From an uncultured Eubacteriales bacterium (GTDB lineage Bacteria > Bacillota > Clostridia > Oscillospirales > CAG-272), in contig CASEEB010000284.1 in NCBI GenBank assembly GCA_949286815.1, forward strand, positions 1-8,736: 8,736 bases of DNA, read 5' to 3'. The number at the start of each line of letters is the position of its first letter. Within the stretch, counting starts at the first letter, position 1. Made by a program: the position numbers and the translations under genes. Positions 7,724-8,736 of the stretch are shown piece by piece. The notes below the pieces were generated by a model, which saw nothing but the letters and a program-made list of their open reading frames with translations, was not told the DNA's origin and did not search any database.

Positions 7724-7760
7724 TTGAAATTCACCTCATCATATAATCATATAAAAGATA

Positions 7761-7841
7761 CAACCCGGACAGTTTTACGCAGTAAAACTGCAGCATACAG
7801 CCAATAAATAATATTCTTTTGATATCTTTACGCTGTATGCA
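7761..7841. repeat. Tandem two-hairpin repeat, unit 1
   Basis: The unit starts with AACCCGGACAG and holds two inverted repeats. Hairpin A is CAGTTTTAC/GTAAAACTG (7770-7778 with 7782-7790), 9 bp with a 3-base loop. Hairpin B is GCATACAGC/GCTGTATGC (7793-7801 with 7832-7840), 9 bp around a 30-base AT-rich loop. Corresponding left arms recur 82 bases downstream in unit 2. Confidence 0.85.
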
Positions 7842-7923
7842 GAACCCAGGACAGTTTTGCGGTGCAAAACTGCGGTATACAGCAAATAAAACAATATTTA
7901 TTTGATAAATTTGGGCTGTATAC
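7842..7923. repeat. Tandem two-hairpin repeat, unit 2
   Basis: The unit starts with GAACCCAGGACAG. Hairpin A is CAGTTTTGC/GCAAAACTG (7852-7860 with 7864-7872). Hairpin B is GTATACAGC/GCTGTATAC (7875-7883 with 7915-7923), with an inner stem CAAATAAA/TTTATTTG (7883-7890 with 7897-7904; C7883 can pair in only one of the two stems). Compared with unit 1, one pair in hairpin A changes A-T to G-C and one pair in hairpin B changes C-G to T-A, both on both sides. Pairing therefore seems to be under selection, as RNA or as DNA palindromes. Confidence 0.85.
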
Positions 7924-7924
7924 A

Positions 7925-7953
7925 ATTATAGCATAATTCAGTTTAATTGTAAA
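7925..7953 (-). promoter_or_regulatory. Promoter for the DUF951-yfhO (and probably ruvAB) transcript
   Basis: On the minus strand, TTTACA (7948-7953) is followed after exactly 17 bases by TATAAT (7925-7930), with an extended -10 TGC (7931-7933). The start site would be near 7918, inside the right arm of repeat unit 2. That gives a leader of about 195 bases to the upstream mini-ORF (235 bases to DUF951) which runs through both repeat units. Confidence 0.75.
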
Positions 7954-8004
7954 CCGATTTAATGGTAAATTTTCTTAAAGTTTATAATTTTTAAAAAATA
8001 TTGT

Positions 8005-8033
8005 TTGACATAGTGAGAATATTGTGTTATAAT
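8005..8033 (+). promoter_or_regulatory. Strong sigma-A promoter directed toward ruvC
   Basis: TTGACA (8005-8010), a 17-base spacer and TATAAT (8028-8033) match the consensus exactly, with an extended -10 TGT before it. The A/T tracts just upstream (7981-8003) resemble an UP element. The start site would be near 8040, so the ruvC mRNA would have a leader of about 305 bases. Confidence 0.85.
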
Positions 8034-8041
8034 GTTTACAG

Positions 8042-8080
8042 TATACAGTAATCTGGCAATGTCGTTATTTCGGCTGTATA
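8042..8080 (+). repeat. Third, degenerate copy of the hairpin B arms
   Basis: TATACAG (8042-8048) and CTGTATA (8074-8080) form a 7-bp stem around a 25-base loop, with the same arm sequence as hairpin B in repeat units 1 and 2. No hairpin A precedes it. It lies at the predicted 5' end of the ruvC leader. Confidence 0.55.
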
Positions 8081-8120
8081 ACTCGGTTTGGCGGACGAAA
8101 AACCGTTCGGGTATTTCTAC

Positions 8121-8131
8121 TGTGTTATAAT
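8121..8131 (+). promoter_or_regulatory. Possible second ruvC promoter (extended -10)
   Basis: TGTGTTATAAT repeats exactly the 11 bases around the -10 of the upstream promoter (8023-8033), including the extended -10 TG. No good -35 lies 16-18 bases upstream (CCGTTC at 8103-8108). Initiation would be near 8138. Confidence 0.35.
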
Positions 8132-8326
8132 AAAAGTTAATCTTTAGACCGTCGTGTACGGGCTGCCTGTGGGAAAAATCGGTTTAAAGTTGTTTTTGCG
8201 AAACGCTTTTTGCTCAACACCTTCGGACAATATTTGTTCCGCGTCGCGAAACATTTCAGAATCCTCTTATGTATTGTTGAATTTTCCGGTTTTTCGGCGG
8301 CGTCAGATTTTTTCTGTCAGATTTTC

Positions 8327-8334
8327 GGAGAGGG
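8327..8334 (+). promoter_or_regulatory. Ribosome binding site of ruvC
   Basis: GGAGAGGG, 11 bases before the ATG at 8346. The spacing is slightly long, but the start is fixed independently by the conserved N-terminus. Confidence 0.55.
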
Positions 8335-8345
8335 TACCTGCGCAA

Positions 8346-8736
8346 ATGATAATACTTGGAATCGATCCGGGATACGCCATTGTGGGATGGGGAGTTTTGG
8401 AATACAGCGGAAATTCCTTTAAAACACTCGGATACGGGTCTATTCAGACGCCTGCCCACACGGACGCCGACTCACGCCTTTTGGAAATATATCGGGGTAT
8501 GAAAGCCGTAATCGAAAAGTACAAGCCGGCACAGATGGCGGTGGAAGAACTTTTTTTTAATACCAATTCCAAAACCGCCATAATGGTGGCGCAGGCAAGA
8601 GGGGTTATACTGCTGTCCGCGAGACTCATGGGAGTGGAGGTGTTTGAATACACTCCGCTCCAGGTAAAGCAGGCGGTCGTGGGATACGGCAGGGCGGAAA
8701 AAAAACAGGTCATAGATATGGTGACCTCAATACTCA
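8346..8736 (+). CDS. ruvC: Crossover junction endonuclease RuvC (3' end outside window)
   Basis: RuvC is the dimeric nuclease that cuts Holliday junctions symmetrically, working with RuvAB. The visible 130 residues begin MIILGIDPGYAIVGWG, the classic RuvC start with catalytic Asp7. The second conserved acidic site is VEELFFNTN, where Glu67 aligns with Glu66 of E. coli RuvC. QARGVILL (residues 83-90) and YTPLQVKQAVVGYG (103-116) are further family motifs. The last two catalytic residues, near 140, fall beyond the window. The ATG at 8346 is preceded by the purine-rich GGAGAGGG (8327-8334), with GAGGG ending 11 bases before the ATG. The gene is transcribed away from ruvAB, from a strong promoter about 305 bases upstream. 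Nothing suggests it is broken. Confidence 0.97.
   Translation, partial: MIILGIDPGYAIVGWGVLEYSGNSFKTLGYGSIQTPAHTDADSRLLEIYRGMKAVIEKYKPAQMAVEELFFNTNSKTAIMVAQARGVILLSARLMGVEVFEYTPLQVKQAVVGYGRAEKKQVIDMVTSIL

Larger units (their letters stand above)
8040..8345 (+). other. Long ruvC leader, no recognised gene
   Basis: About 305 bases between the predicted start site and ruvC hold no convincing coding sequence. Visible elements are the 7-bp hairpin B-like stem at its start, a 6-bp stem CGGTTT/AAACCG (8084-8089 with 8100-8105), a second TGTGTTATAAT (8121-8131) that could be an extended -10 promoter, and a 10-base direct repeat GTCAGATTTT (8302-8311 and 8316-8325) just ahead of the ribosome binding site. 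No known riboswitch was recognised. It may be a regulatory leader or contain a separate small RNA. Confidence 0.4.

Noticed and set aside
7761..7923. Tandem repeats as a CRISPR array
   Set aside because: Only two copies, with internal palindromes and similar sequence across the whole unit rather than identical repeats with unique spacers.
8059..8130. 23-codon ORF (ATG at 8059) in the ruvC leader
   Set aside because: No Shine-Dalgarno sequence and no recognisable features; likely chance.
8198..8215. GCGAAACGC followed by TTTTT as a terminator in the ruvC leader
   Set aside because: The stem is only 3 bp and does not extend; too weak.
8210..8422. 70-codon plus-strand frame running into ruvC
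   Set aside because: It overlaps the conserved start of ruvC in another frame and shows no supported start.

Overview
The window looks like a piece of chromosome from a low-to-moderate-GC Clostridia (Firmicutes), probably a gut-type Oscillospiraceae/Ruminococcaceae relative. Grounds: AT-rich promoters of the sigma-A type, strong Shine-Dalgarno sites, a YfhO-family polytopic membrane protein, a DUF951 mini-protein and a heterodimeric ABC exporter. The genus is an inference. No tRNA, rRNA, insertion sequence or CRISPR array was seen.

Layout. (1) Bases 1-2247, plus strand: the 3' end of one ABC exporter half and a complete second half. Their ATP sites are complementary and asymmetric, so they very probably form one heterodimeric exporter. 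(2) Bases 2390-2446: a compound hairpin with T-runs on both strands, serving as a shared terminator between convergent genes. (3) Bases 2460-7683, minus strand, read right to left: DUF951 mini-protein, large YfhO-family protein, ruvA, ruvB. (4) Bases 7684-8345: a 660-base intergenic region. It holds two tandem copies of a two-hairpin repeat, a pair of divergent promoters and a long leader. (5) Bases 8346-8736, plus strand: the 5' part of ruvC.

RuvA, RuvB and RuvC together branch-migrate and cut Holliday junctions. Here ruvC is transcribed away from ruvAB, with the DUF951-yfhO pair between them, unlike the compact ruvC-ruvA-ruvB order common in Firmicutes.

The most interesting part is the intergenic region. 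Two 82-base units each carry the same two hairpins, and in each hairpin one base pair has changed on both sides so that pairing is kept. The second hairpin's arm (CTGTATAC/GTATACAG) lies over both predicted divergent start sites, and a third weaker pair begins the ruvC leader. The DUF951 gene, easily missed because it is short and has no ATG/GTG/TTG start at the expected place, overlaps a well-initiated upstream mini-ORF.
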